Assembly (NCBI GenBank): GCA_023434825.1
Contig: JAEYSH010000218.1
Span: 1-21,603, forward strand
Length of the DNA: 21,603 nucleotides
Direction: 5' to 3'
Source: Methanobacteriota archaeon
GTDB lineage: Archaea; Methanobacteriota; Methanobacteria; Methanobacteriales; Methanobacteriaceae
The notes under the pieces were generated by a model that ran no database searches, was not told where the DNA came from, and saw nothing but the letters and a program-made list of their open reading frames with translations. How positions within the stretch are numbered: position 1 is the first letter of the stretch; each line of letters opens with the position of its first letter. Both the position numbers and the translations under genes were made by a program. This document shows positions 14,037-21,485 of this stretch, piece by piece.

Positions 14037-15095
14037 ATGAACAGTACAGCAGGCATGATACTTTGCGGAGGCTTTGGAAAAAGATTACGGCCCATTACAG
14101 AAACAATACCCAAGCCTTTAGTTGAAATTAAGGACAATTACTCCATTTTAAAAGGCCATGATACCTATACAATTCTTGACAAGCAACTTTTTGATTTTAA
14201 AAATGCAGGTGTGGACCGTGTACTTCTTTTAACTGGATTTTTAAGCGAAAAAATCCAGGAAAGATACGGAGACGATTTTCAGGGAATGAAAATTGAATAT
14301 ATAATAGAAGATGAACCCCTGGGAACACTAAACGCCATAAGACTAGGTATGAGCCATATAAAAAATGGTGAACAATGTGTGATAAGAAATGGAGATGTTG
14401 TTGCTGATTTAAACATTAAAAAAATGATTCACTTGGGTGAAAAATCAGATTATCCTCTTTCTATGTTCATAACTCAAATGCAATCACCATATGGTATAGT
14501 CGAAATAAGTGGAGACAAACTTGTCTCATTTAAGGAAAAGCCACTTCTTGATTATTATATAAACGGAGGAGTGTATTTTTCAAACGGAGAAATTGACTTC
14601 GGCGATTTTGAAGTTGGAGATATAGAAAAAACTGTTTTCCCAATGATGGCCAAGGAAAATCAGCTTGGTTACTACAAAGAAGATGGTCTCTTCTGGATGG
14701 CAATAGATACCTCCAAAGAACTGGAACAAATTAGAAAAGAATATCAAAACAGGGAAGATAAACCTTGGGGCTATGAAAAAGTCCTTATTTACACAGAAAA
14801 ATATCTTACAAAGGAACTATTTATAAGAGAAGGTTATCAGACCTCCTTCCATTACCACGCAGAGAAAGATGAAACCATGTATATTGTAAGTGGTGCCGGT
14901 TATATCGAATTTGAAGACCGTAAAGAATACTTTGGTAAAAATGATACCGTTAGAATAGAACCCGGTGCTCCACATTCCATAGTTGCAATGGAAAATACAG
15001 TATTACATGAAGTATCAACACCACATCTTAATGATACTATCCGCGTAAACGATTACTACTCAAGGGCTGCAGACGATAAGTCTATAACCCCCTAA
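14037..15095 (+). CDS. Sugar-phosphate nucleotidyltransferase fused to a C-terminal cupin domain
   Basis: This is a two-domain protein of 352 residues. Residues about 6-235 form an NTP-sugar transferase domain with the activating signature GGFGKRLRPITETIPKPLVE (11-30), GTLNAIRLG (96-104), metal-binding NGD (118-120) and FKEKP (165-169). Residues about 243-345 form a cupin beginning DKPWGYEKVL, with HYH (272-274), Glu279 and His313 as likely metal ligands. It resembles the phosphomannose-isomerase type II cupin. The order is that of bifunctional ManC/AlgA proteins, so GDP-mannose formation with sugar isomerase activity is possible, but the transferase domain is closer to the short glucose-1-phosphate transferases. 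GGTGAT precedes the ATG. hisH follows 33 bases later, which may only be chance proximity. Confidence 0.82.
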   Translation: MNSTAGMILCGGFGKRLRPITETIPKPLVEIKDNYSILKGHDTYTILDKQLFDFKNAGVDRVLLLTGFLSEKIQERYGDDFQGMKIEYIIEDEPLGTLNAIRLGMSHIKNGEQCVIRNGDVVADLNIKKMIHLGEKSDYPLSMFITQMQSPYGIVEISGDKLVSFKEKPLLDYYINGGVYFSNGEIDFGDFEVGDIEKTVFPMMAKENQLGYYKEDGLFWMAIDTSKELEQIRKEYQNREDKPWGYEKVLIYTEKYLTKELFIREGYQTSFHYHAEKDETMYIVSGAGYIEFEDRKEYFGKNDTVRIEPGAPHSIVAMENTVLHEVSTPHLNDTIRVNDYYSRAADDKSITP

Positions 15096-15097
15096 TA

Positions 15098-15104
15098 TTT
15101 TTTT
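15098..15104 (+). terminator. Oligo-T run between the nucleotidyltransferase gene and hisH
   Basis: Seven T begin two bases past the stop codon. The run could end the upstream transcript and leave hisH to its own promoter, but the spacer is only 33 bases, so cotranscription remains possible. Confidence 0.35.
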
Positions 15105-15128
15105 AAATTTTAATTTTAAAGGTATAAC

Positions 15129-15722
15129 ATGATAGTTATAATTAATTATGGCTCAGGAAACCTTAAAAGTATCAAAAACGGTTTTTCAAAAATAGGAGAG
15201 GAAGCTGTAATTTCCAATGATATTTATCAAATGGAAAAAGCAGATGCCCTGATTTTACCTGGTGTTGGTGCCTTTGGAACTGCTATGGAACAGCTTAAAA
15301 ATTATAAAGATTTAATTCACGATCATATTAATTCTGGAAAACCATTTTTAGGCGTTTGTTTAGGGCAGCAAATTCTTTTTACAAAAAGTGAAGAAGATGA
15401 AGGAGTCACAGGGCTTGATGTGTTAAAAGGTGAAGTACTTCGCCTTCCTGAAGGTTTAAAAATACCTCACATGGGATGGAATAGTCTGGAATTTAAAAAT
15501 AAATGTCCTTTATTTGAAAATATAGGAAATGAATACATGTATTTTGTCCATTCTTATTATGTAAAGCCTGAAGATGAAAACATAATAGCTGCAACTACTA
15601 ATTACGGAATTGATGTTCCCGCAGCTATATGCAAAGATAATGTCTTTGCTACACAGTTTCACCCTGAAAAGAGTGGAGAAGTGGGTTTAAATATTCTGAG
15701 GAATTTTGTAAGTATTATTTAA
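15129..15722 (+). CDS. hisH: Imidazole glycerol phosphate synthase, glutaminase subunit HisH
   Basis: HisH hydrolyses glutamine and channels ammonia to HisF, which forms imidazole glycerol phosphate and AICAR in histidine synthesis. The 197-residue class I glutamine amidotransferase has the full triad: Cys77 in GVCLGQQ, His178 and Glu180 in TQFHPEKSG. The N-terminus INYGSGNLKSI, the LPGVGAFG loop (43-50) and HMGWN (114-118) are diagnostic of HisH. AAAGGT precedes the ATG. hisF is not in the window, so the histidine genes are dispersed in this genome, as is common in methanogens. Confidence 0.96.
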   Translation: MIVIINYGSGNLKSIKNGFSKIGEEAVISNDIYQMEKADALILPGVGAFGTAMEQLKNYKDLIHDHINSGKPFLGVCLGQQILFTKSEEDEGVTGLDVLKGEVLRLPEGLKIPHMGWNSLEFKNKCPLFENIGNEYMYFVHSYYVKPEDENIIAATTNYGIDVPAAICKDNVFATQFHPEKSGEVGLNILRNFVSII

Positions 15723-15852
15723 ATTAAAAAGTCTACTGGATTAAATTAAATTTATCATCTTCAAAAATCCATCTTATTTTTTATTGATAAAGTATAAAAT
15801 ATTTAATAATTAACTATAATTCAATTTTATTTACAAATTAAAGGTGTTTCAA
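15723..15852. promoter_or_regulatory. Spacer with terminator and probable promoter between hisH and the PurM-like gene
   Basis: The 130 bases include a six-T run at about 15777-15782 that may end the hisH transcript. After it comes AT-rich DNA with TATA-like AAGTATAAAATA at about 15789-15800 that may start the next one. No small gene is seen. Confidence 0.3.
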
Positions 15853-17214
15853 GTGGACATAGAAGGCTATGTAAGACAGGCTATAAAAACTGAGGACGAA
15901 GAAACTTTAAAAGAAAGCTTAAAAGATAAAATTTTGGAATATAAAAATATAAATCCAGAACAGGCTTCTAAAATGGCAGGTGCTGTTATAGAAGAGGTAA
16001 AACATACTCTAGAAATTGAAACGCACCCTGATGAATTTTTAAAAGAGTTAATAAAATATCCTCAAGCTGATGTTGCCATGGGAGAAATTGGAGTTGGCTC
16101 AAGAGGTGAAGGAGATTTCTTTGTTCACAGAAAAATAGCAGAAATAGTTTCAAGTTCCCATACCAGCGCTTTTATAACTCCTGAAGCTCAAGATGATGGC
16201 GGAGTAGTCAAAAAAACCGTTGGATCTAAAGATGTTTATGTTACAACCGCAGTGGATGGAATACATTCCCGTTTAAGTGAATATCCATTTTTAGGAGGAT
16301 TTCACGTTGCAAGAGCCTCACTTAGAGACGTGTGTGTCATGGGTGCAGATCCAGTGGCAGTTATAAGTGATTTACACCTTGCAGATGACGGTGATGTTGG
16401 AAAATTATTTGATTTTACAGCAGGAGTTTGCGCAGTTTCAGAACTTGTAAATGTCCCGCTTGTTGCCGGAAGTACGCTCCGAGTGGGTGGCGATATGGTA
16501 TTAGGTGATAGACTTGTTAGTGCTGTAGGTGCTATTGGAATATCTGAATATCCTCCAACTGCAAGAAAAAGAGCAGAAGTAGGTGATGTTATTCTACTTA
16601 CTGAAGGTTCTGGCGGAGGAACAATCACAACAACCGCAATATATCACGGAATGTTTGATGTTGTTCGCGAAACTATGGATATAAGCTTTATAAAAGCATC
16701 TGAAGCCATATTTAACGCAGGATTGCTTCCGGAAGTCCATGCCATGACTGATGTTACTAACGGAGGTCTTCGAGGAGATGCCCACGAGATTTCAAAAACA
16801 ACAGGTCTTGGTTTAACATTCGAAAACGAAAGCATACGTAAAATGATTAATCCAAAAGTCCTCAATATGCTGGAATCATTAGATATTGACCCTCTCGGAG
16901 TTTCTGTAGATTCATTAATGATCATAGCTCCTGAAGATGTTGCAGAAGAAGTTAAAAAAGCAATAAGTGGTGCAGATGTTGGAATTGCTGAAATTGGTTA
17001 CATTGATGATACTGGAAAATCAAAACTAATAAAAGATGGTGTTGAAGAAGAATTAAAACCACTCTTTAGAGAAGCGGCATATACAAAAATTAAAAAGATT
17101 GTAGGAGATACAACTCCCCAAGATTTCGATTTAATGTGTGAAAAGGTTGAAAAAGCAGCCTTAAATGCTATTAAAAAGAAAGATGACATAGTAAAATATG
17201 TAAAAGAAAAATAA
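15853..17214 (+). CDS. PurM/HypE/SelD-superfamily (AIR synthase-related) protein
   Basis: This protein of 453 residues has an extra helical N-terminal region of about 70 residues followed by an AIR synthase-type N domain and C domain. Visible family blocks are a Gly-rich ATP loop (GEIGVGSRGEGDFFVHRKI), AVDGIHSRLSEYPFLGGFHVA, RDVCVMGADPVAVISDLH and AGSTLRVGGDMVLGDR. The C-terminal domain carries LTEGSGGGTITTTAIYHG and MTDVTNGGLRGDAHEIS. The superfamily binds ATP and phosphorylates or dehydrates carbonyl-type substrates (PurM, HypE, SelD, ThiL). This methanogen branch has no assigned reaction that I know. I choose the GTG at 15853, six bases after AAAGGTG, rather than the in-frame GTG at 15844, which lies within that site. 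It appears monocistronic. Confidence 0.8.
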   Translation: MDIEGYVRQAIKTEDEETLKESLKDKILEYKNINPEQASKMAGAVIEEVKHTLEIETHPDEFLKELIKYPQADVAMGEIGVGSRGEGDFFVHRKIAEIVSSSHTSAFITPEAQDDGGVVKKTVGSKDVYVTTAVDGIHSRLSEYPFLGGFHVARASLRDVCVMGADPVAVISDLHLADDGDVGKLFDFTAGVCAVSELVNVPLVAGSTLRVGGDMVLGDRLVSAVGAIGISEYPPTARKRAEVGDVILLTEGSGGGTITTTAIYHGMFDVVRETMDISFIKASEAIFNAGLLPEVHAMTDVTNGGLRGDAHEISKTTGLGLTFENESIRKMINPKVLNMLESLDIDPLGVSVDSLMIIAPEDVAEEVKKAISGADVGIAEIGYIDDTGKSKLIKDGVEEELKPLFREAAYTKIKKIVGDTTPQDFDLMCEKVEKAALNAIKKKDDIVKYVKEK

Positions 17215-17246
17215 TCGCCATTTCTTTTAAATTTTTTTAAATTCTC

Positions 17247-17255
17247 TTTTTTTTT
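17247..17255 (+). terminator. Nine-T terminator after the PurM-like gene
   Basis: Nine consecutive T, preceded by a seven-T run at 17232-17238, lie within 40 bases of the stop codon. This is the strongest archaeal-type terminator in the window. Confidence 0.6.
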
Positions 17256-17381
17256 AGTTAATTATAAATATACTGATTTTATAGATAGAAGTAGAAGATA
17301 ATAACATTAGGATAATTAGTATTCACTAATAACTACTTTCATTAAATTAATTCAAACTCATTAAACGATTTGGATGATAAA

Positions 17382-18548
17382 ATGGAAATAAATTCTATAG
17401 ATTTAGTTAAGGAAATAATGATGGATTTTGCAAGTTATACTGGACTTGATCCAGTTAATGATGACCCTAAACGTTATCTATGGACAGATGCATTTGCAGT
17501 GTGCAATTATCTGGAAATATATGATGAAACGGGAAATAAAAAATATCTCGATCTTGCCCTTCGCCTAGTAGACCAGGTGCATCATGTTCTGGGTAAACAT
17601 AGAAATGATGATTCACGAAATGGATGGATCAGCGGCCTTGAAGATGAAGAGGGCGAAATACATCCTACAATTGGTGGGCTTAGAATAGGGAAAAGAATGA
17701 ATGAACGCAAAACCAATGAACCAGTAGATCAACGTTTAGAATGGGATCAGGACGGCCAATATTACCATTACCTTACTAAATGGATGCATGCACTTAATAA
17801 AGTAGGAAAAGTTACTAGAGATCCTGTTTATATTAAATGGGCTGTAGAATTAGCGCAATCTGCCCATAAAGGTTTTACTTATTATCCTAAAAATAGAAAA
17901 CGAAAATCAATGTACTGGAAAATGAGTATTGATCTTACATATCCTCTCGTTCCATCTATTGGGCAGCACGACCCCCTTGATGGATTTATCACCTATAATG
18001 AACTTCAATTAGCATCAAAAAACATTGAATCAGATATTCCAAAACTGGATATGGAAATTTCAGAAATGGCAGATATTTGTAAAGGTATGAATATGGCCAC
18101 TAATGATCCATTAGGAATTGGTGGTCTACTTTTTGACGCTTCAAGGACTGTACAGCTTATCATTAACGGCAATTTAGATTATAACGATTTATTTGAATTA
18201 ATTTTAACCTCCTCACTTTATGGCTTAGACTCATTTGCAAGCAGCAACCCTTTAAAGCTCCCTGGAAACTATCGTCTTGCTTTTAGAGAATTAGGCCTTT
18301 CAATTGGGCTTGAAGGAGTAAAGAGCCTTCAAAAGTGGATTAGTGAAAATCAAGAGGAATTTAAAGATAACAATAATATAGAAAAAGTAATTAAATCTCT
18401 TTTGAATTATTCACCACTTGGAGAGTCCATTAGTAATTTCTGGATTCAAAGTAAAAACTGGCAATTTGGAAGCTGGGCGGAGCATAGGGAAATAAACATG
18501 GTTATGCTTGCAACAAGCTTAGTTCCCGATGAATTTATAACTATTTAA
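17382..18548 (+). CDS. Uncharacterised protein resembling alpha/alpha-barrel (six-hairpin) glycosidases
   Basis: I cannot assign a firm family. The 389-residue protein lacks a signal peptide and is rich in helices and aromatic residues. It has a repeating pattern of helix pairs, such as DAFAVCNYLEIYDETGNKKY followed by LDLALRLVDQVHHVLG, and later YYHYLTKWMHALNKVGK followed by WAVELAQSAHKGF. That pattern, with acidic residues at the loops (WTDA, GRHDPLD-like GQHDPLD), is typical of (alpha/alpha)6 barrels in glycoside hydrolases, epimerases and lyases. I take the ATG at 17382, preceded by GGATGAT, over an upstream in-frame TTG at 17370. The next gene starts 10 bases after the stop and encodes a pilin-like surface protein, so the two are probably cotranscribed. 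The enzymatic role is inference. Confidence 0.6.
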   Translation: MEINSIDLVKEIMMDFASYTGLDPVNDDPKRYLWTDAFAVCNYLEIYDETGNKKYLDLALRLVDQVHHVLGKHRNDDSRNGWISGLEDEEGEIHPTIGGLRIGKRMNERKTNEPVDQRLEWDQDGQYYHYLTKWMHALNKVGKVTRDPVYIKWAVELAQSAHKGFTYYPKNRKRKSMYWKMSIDLTYPLVPSIGQHDPLDGFITYNELQLASKNIESDIPKLDMEISEMADICKGMNMATNDPLGIGGLLFDASRTVQLIINGNLDYNDLFELILTSSLYGLDSFASSNPLKLPGNYRLAFRELGLSIGLEGVKSLQKWISENQEEFKDNNNIEKVIKSLLNYSPLGESISNFWIQSKNWQFGSWAEHREINMVMLATSLVPDEFITI

Positions 18549-18558
18549 GAGAGATTTT

Positions 18559-18993
18559 ATGGATAATAGAGGCATGATATTTACTTTAGATGCTGCTTTA
18601 GCATTAATACCTATTTTTATTTTACTTACTGCAGTTGCAAATGCAAGCGATTCGAGCCCAATTTATTCTTCTCATATTCGTTCTATTCAAAATGCTCAAG
18701 ATAATCTCGATATCATGTCATCCGATACAGATAACTATAATTCCAATATTATTAAAAATATAGCTGACATTTTAATTGAAAATAATGATTCAGACGCAGG
18801 AATTAACGAAGCAGGGAAAATAGCAGGATATTATCTAAATAAAAGCATTAAAAATTCTAATTACTGCTTGATGGAAGTAAATCAGATGAATAAAACTATT
18901 GTGTCCAATGGAGACATTAAAGATGCCTTTGACACATCAGTAGGCTTTAAAAGCTGTGGAAATTACATTTTCAAACTCTATTTATGGGAATAA
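18559..18993 (+). CDS. Type IV pilin-like surface protein
   Basis: The 144-residue protein opens with a very short basic leader, MDNRG, then a hydrophobic helix, MIFTLDAALALIPIFILLTA, with an acidic residue (Asp11) near the cut site. This tripartite layout, Arg-Gly before the cut and the hydrophobic scaffold after it, matches archaeal type IV prepilin-like proteins processed by EppA/PibD-type peptidases. The rest is polar, Asn/Ser/Asp-rich, with two cysteines (103 and 133) that could form a disulfide outside the cell. GAGAGAT precedes the ATG. It follows the alpha/alpha-barrel-like gene by 10 bases. No assembly ATPase or prepilin peptidase gene is present nearby. An alternative is an uncleaved N-terminally anchored protein. 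Confidence 0.6.
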   Translation: MDNRGMIFTLDAALALIPIFILLTAVANASDSSPIYSSHIRSIQNAQDNLDIMSSDTDNYNSNIIKNIADILIENNDSDAGINEAGKIAGYYLNKSIKNSNYCLMEVNQMNKTIVSNGDIKDAFDTSVGFKSCGNYIFKLYLWE

Positions 18994-19095
18994 TTTTAAA
19001 AGACTATTTTTAAATTGAAAGTTAAATTATTAAACTATATATTTAAAGAAATCCTAATAAAGTAGGTTAATATAATGTAACAATTTAAACTACTT

Positions 19096-19107
19096 TTTTT
19101 ATATGAT
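19096..19107 (+). promoter_or_regulatory. TATA-box-like element upstream of the PAP2-like gene
   Basis: TTTTTATATGAT fits an archaeal TATA box about 30 bases before the ATG at 19132, implying a very short leader. The AGGTAA ribosome-binding site lies at 19120-19125. Confidence 0.35.
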
Positions 19108-19131
19108 TAGTAGCTAAAATCAGGTAATTTC

Positions 19132-19749
19132 ATGAAAAAATATTCAAATATATCAGATGACTCTAAAAAAAGGTTTGCAGAACTTATTTCAAACGCTGCC
19201 TATCCTACCCTGGTTTCAATTCCTGCATTTATTTTAATAAACATTTTTTTCTTGAATTTATACGATTTTTTAATAATAACCAGCATTTGCATCATTTTTG
19301 CAGGAATATTACCCATAATACTCGTTTTATGGTGGCTTAAATCAAAAAATGGTAATGGCGCAGAAATAGATATGGACATACCCGATAGAGAAGAACGTTT
19401 TTATCCTCTTTTAATTGTAATTACCTGTTACGCAGTTGGTACTATTCTGCTTTATTTATTGAGTGCACCTTTAATAACAACTGTATTAATGTTCTGTTAT
19501 TTTTCAAACACTTTAGCAGTATTCTTTATAAATTTTTACTGGAAAATAAGTATTCATGCAATGGGAATAACAGGACCCGTAGTTGCTTTAACTTATGTAT
19601 ATGGATCGATAGGTGCTCTTTTTGGATTAATAATCCCTTTTGTAATGTGGAGTAGACTATACTTGAAAGAACACACATTTTCCCAAATAATAATGGGTGT
19701 ACTTCTTGGATTTTCATTTACAACCATTCAAATATACTTTTTTATTTAA
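19132..19749 (+). CDS. PAP2-like integral membrane phosphatase-family protein
   Basis: This 205-residue protein has about six membrane segments. A diverged set of phosphatidic-acid-phosphatase type 2 motifs can be seen: DREERFYPL (about 84-92) in the place of KxxxxxxRP, SIHAMG (about 140-145) in the place of PSGH, and SRLYLKEHTFSQIIMGV (about 179-195) in the place of SRxxxxxHxxxD. The catalytic His of the last motif is kept (KEHT) while the following Asp is Gln, as in some archaeal members. The family dephosphorylates lipid phosphates or polyprenyl pyrophosphate; whether this one is active is open. It has its own TATA-like element and is followed by a six-T run at 19764-19769. Confidence 0.7.
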   Translation: MKKYSNISDDSKKRFAELISNAAYPTLVSIPAFILINIFFLNLYDFLIITSICIIFAGILPIILVLWWLKSKNGNGAEIDMDIPDREERFYPLLIVITCYAVGTILLYLLSAPLITTVLMFCYFSNTLAVFFINFYWKISIHAMGITGPVVALTYVYGSIGALFGLIIPFVMWSRLYLKEHTFSQIIMGVLLGFSFTTIQIYFFI

Positions 19750-19763
19750 TTTAATTCTAAAAA

Positions 19764-19769
19764 TTTTTT
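19764..19769 (+). terminator. Short T-run after the PAP2-like gene
   Basis: Six T lie 15 bases after the stop codon, in the 93-base gap before the MtaA-like gene. This is a weak archaeal-type terminator. Confidence 0.3.
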
Positions 19770-19842
19770 ATTTTCCATAATTCAAAAACTTTAAACATTT
19801 TAAAGTCATTATATTAATTATCATACAAATGTAGGGATAATT

Positions 19843-20907
19843 ATGAATTTGAAAGAAAACTTAATTAACTCACTTTCTGGAAAAGATGTGGATATTACCC
19901 CTGTAATCAGCGTTACACAGGTAGGAATTGTTGAAGCTATGGAAAAAACTGATTCATTCTGGCCAGATGCCCATACTGATGCTAAAAAAATGGCCGAGCT
20001 TGGAGGATCTTTATATGAACTTGCAGGGTTAGAATGTGCAAGAATACCCTTTGATTTAACCATTGAAGCTGATGCAATGGGATGCAGAGTCGATATGGGT
20101 ACAGAAGATAGAACTCCTCAAGTTACCAAAAGTCCATTTGATAAAAGCAGTGATATTAAAGTACCAGATGATTTCTTAGATAGAGGACGTATTAAGGTTG
20201 TTTTAAAAGCAATAGAGATATTAAAGAAAAATTACATGAATAAAGTTCCAATTATTGTAGGAATGACTGGTCCACTGACACTCGCAGGACAGCTTCTTGG
20301 AATTGAAAATCTAGTAAGATATATGAGAAGTAGACCAAATGAAGTAGAATCTGCTATGGATGAAGTTCTTGAAGCTTCATTTCAATATGCAGAAGCAATC
20401 TGTGATAAAGAACCAGATGTTATATGTGTAGCTGACCCAACATCTGCACCGGACCTCATTGATCCGCTACAATTTAAAAAATTGGTTAAACCTAGACTTG
20501 AAGATTTATCAAATAGCATAACAACAAATAAAGTTCTTCATATATGTGGATCAACTGAACCAATAATTCGAGATATGGCTACAACAGGATTTGATGGGCT
20601 AAGTGTTGAGGAAAAAGTAGACATTTCAAGAGCTAAAGAGGAAATGGGAAGTGGAAGAAAAACTATAAGAGTTGGTGGAAGGGCCATGAGCATGGGGGGA
20701 GGAGATAAAACTCCAAAACTTGTTGGTAATATCTCCACAAATCAGACACTTTTTATGGGCTCACCAGAGGATGTTAAAGAAGAAGCGAAGAATGTTTTGG
20801 AAGCAGGAGTAGATATTTTAGCTCCAAGCTGTGGTTTAGCTCCAAGATCTCCACTTGCAAATATTAAAGCCCTTGTTGAAGCAAGAAATGAATTTCATAA
20901 CATCTGA
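19843..20907 (+). CDS. mtaA: MtaA/MtbA-type methylcobamide:coenzyme M methyltransferase
   Basis: The product, 354 residues, belongs to the uroporphyrinogen decarboxylase-like family and most resembles MtaA, which moves a methyl group from a methylated corrinoid protein to coenzyme M. The zinc site is intact: His233-x-Cys235 (VLHICGST) and Cys330 (APSCGLAPRSP). Other family blocks are VTQVG (24-28), FWPDAHTDAKKMA (39-51), MTGPLTLAGQ (141-150) and CVADPTSAPDLI (195-206). A Gly/Arg/Met-rich segment at about 270-290 (SGRKTIRVGGRAMSMGGGDKT) interrupts the usual link between the KEEMG helix and the VGNIS strand. No mtaB, mtaC or other corrinoid-protein gene is next to it. AGGGATAA precedes the ATG. 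The symbol reflects similarity; the methyl donor (methanol, methylamine or other) is not determined. Confidence 0.85.
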   Translation: MNLKENLINSLSGKDVDITPVISVTQVGIVEAMEKTDSFWPDAHTDAKKMAELGGSLYELAGLECARIPFDLTIEADAMGCRVDMGTEDRTPQVTKSPFDKSSDIKVPDDFLDRGRIKVVLKAIEILKKNYMNKVPIIVGMTGPLTLAGQLLGIENLVRYMRSRPNEVESAMDEVLEASFQYAEAICDKEPDVICVADPTSAPDLIDPLQFKKLVKPRLEDLSNSITTNKVLHICGSTEPIIRDMATTGFDGLSVEEKVDISRAKEEMGSGRKTIRVGGRAMSMGGGDKTPKLVGNISTNQTLFMGSPEDVKEEAKNVLEAGVDILAPSCGLAPRSPLANIKALVEARNEFHNI

Positions 20908-20921
20908 TTAAAAATAAAATC

Positions 20922-21485
20922 TTATTTAACTTCAGAAAACCCAATAAGTATAGTAGCAAGATTTCGATCATCTGGATAGCCATATTTATTCCTTAAATAT
21001 GAATCACCTGCTGTTGAGGGACTACAAGAAACTATATCTTCAATATTTTCAATATTATCTAACTCCGGAAATGGAATTGAAGGTAAAATAAACAGTTGCT
21101 TTTCTCCTCCAGTTCTTAAAGTATTCCTATCATTTTTAAACAAAACAAAGTCGTTGCTTAAGAAATATATGTCCTCCCTGCAACGAAAATTTTCTTTTTC
21201 TTCGTCTGAAATAACCTCTTGTCCCAGTATTCTACCTTTAGCAGTTATTAAGAGTACTGTTGGTTCTGATGCACATCTAAAATTATGATTTTTTAGTAAT
21301 AATAGTAAATATTCTCTTTTTAAACAATCTTCTAGCCCAGTATTTAAGACTGGAATTATATCACCATTTCTATTCAATTCAGATTCATTTAGCGCATTTC
21401 TATCACCATAATCCATTTCTTTTACATCAACTACTCCTTTAAGTTTTTTTATCTTATTTATTGCCTTTTCGAGTATTATTCTCAT
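20922..21485 (-). CDS. Unrecognised 187-residue protein, convergent to the MtaA-like gene
   Basis: I do not recognise a family. The protein is soluble, with no signal peptide or membrane helix. It has a basic N-terminal helix (about 1-20), an acidic middle (SDEEKENFRCRED) and four cysteines, at about 54, 71, 107 and 150. The SEPTVLLITAKGRILG segment and the C-terminal DDRNLATILIGFSEVK look like beta-strands. ATG at 21485 is supported by AGGT seven bases upstream, and codon use matches its neighbours. It converges on the MtaA-like gene with 14 bases between stops. It could be a lineage-specific methanogen protein; no function should be read from its position. Confidence 0.65.
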   Translation of the reverse strand: MRIILEKAINKIKKLKGVVDVKEMDYGDRNALNESELNRNGDIIPVLNTGLEDCLKREYLLLLLKNHNFRCASEPTVLLITAKGRILGQEVISDEEKENFRCREDIYFLSNDFVLFKNDRNTLRTGGEKQLFILPSIPFPELDNIENIEDIVSCSPSTAGDSYLRNKYGYPDDRNLATILIGFSEVK

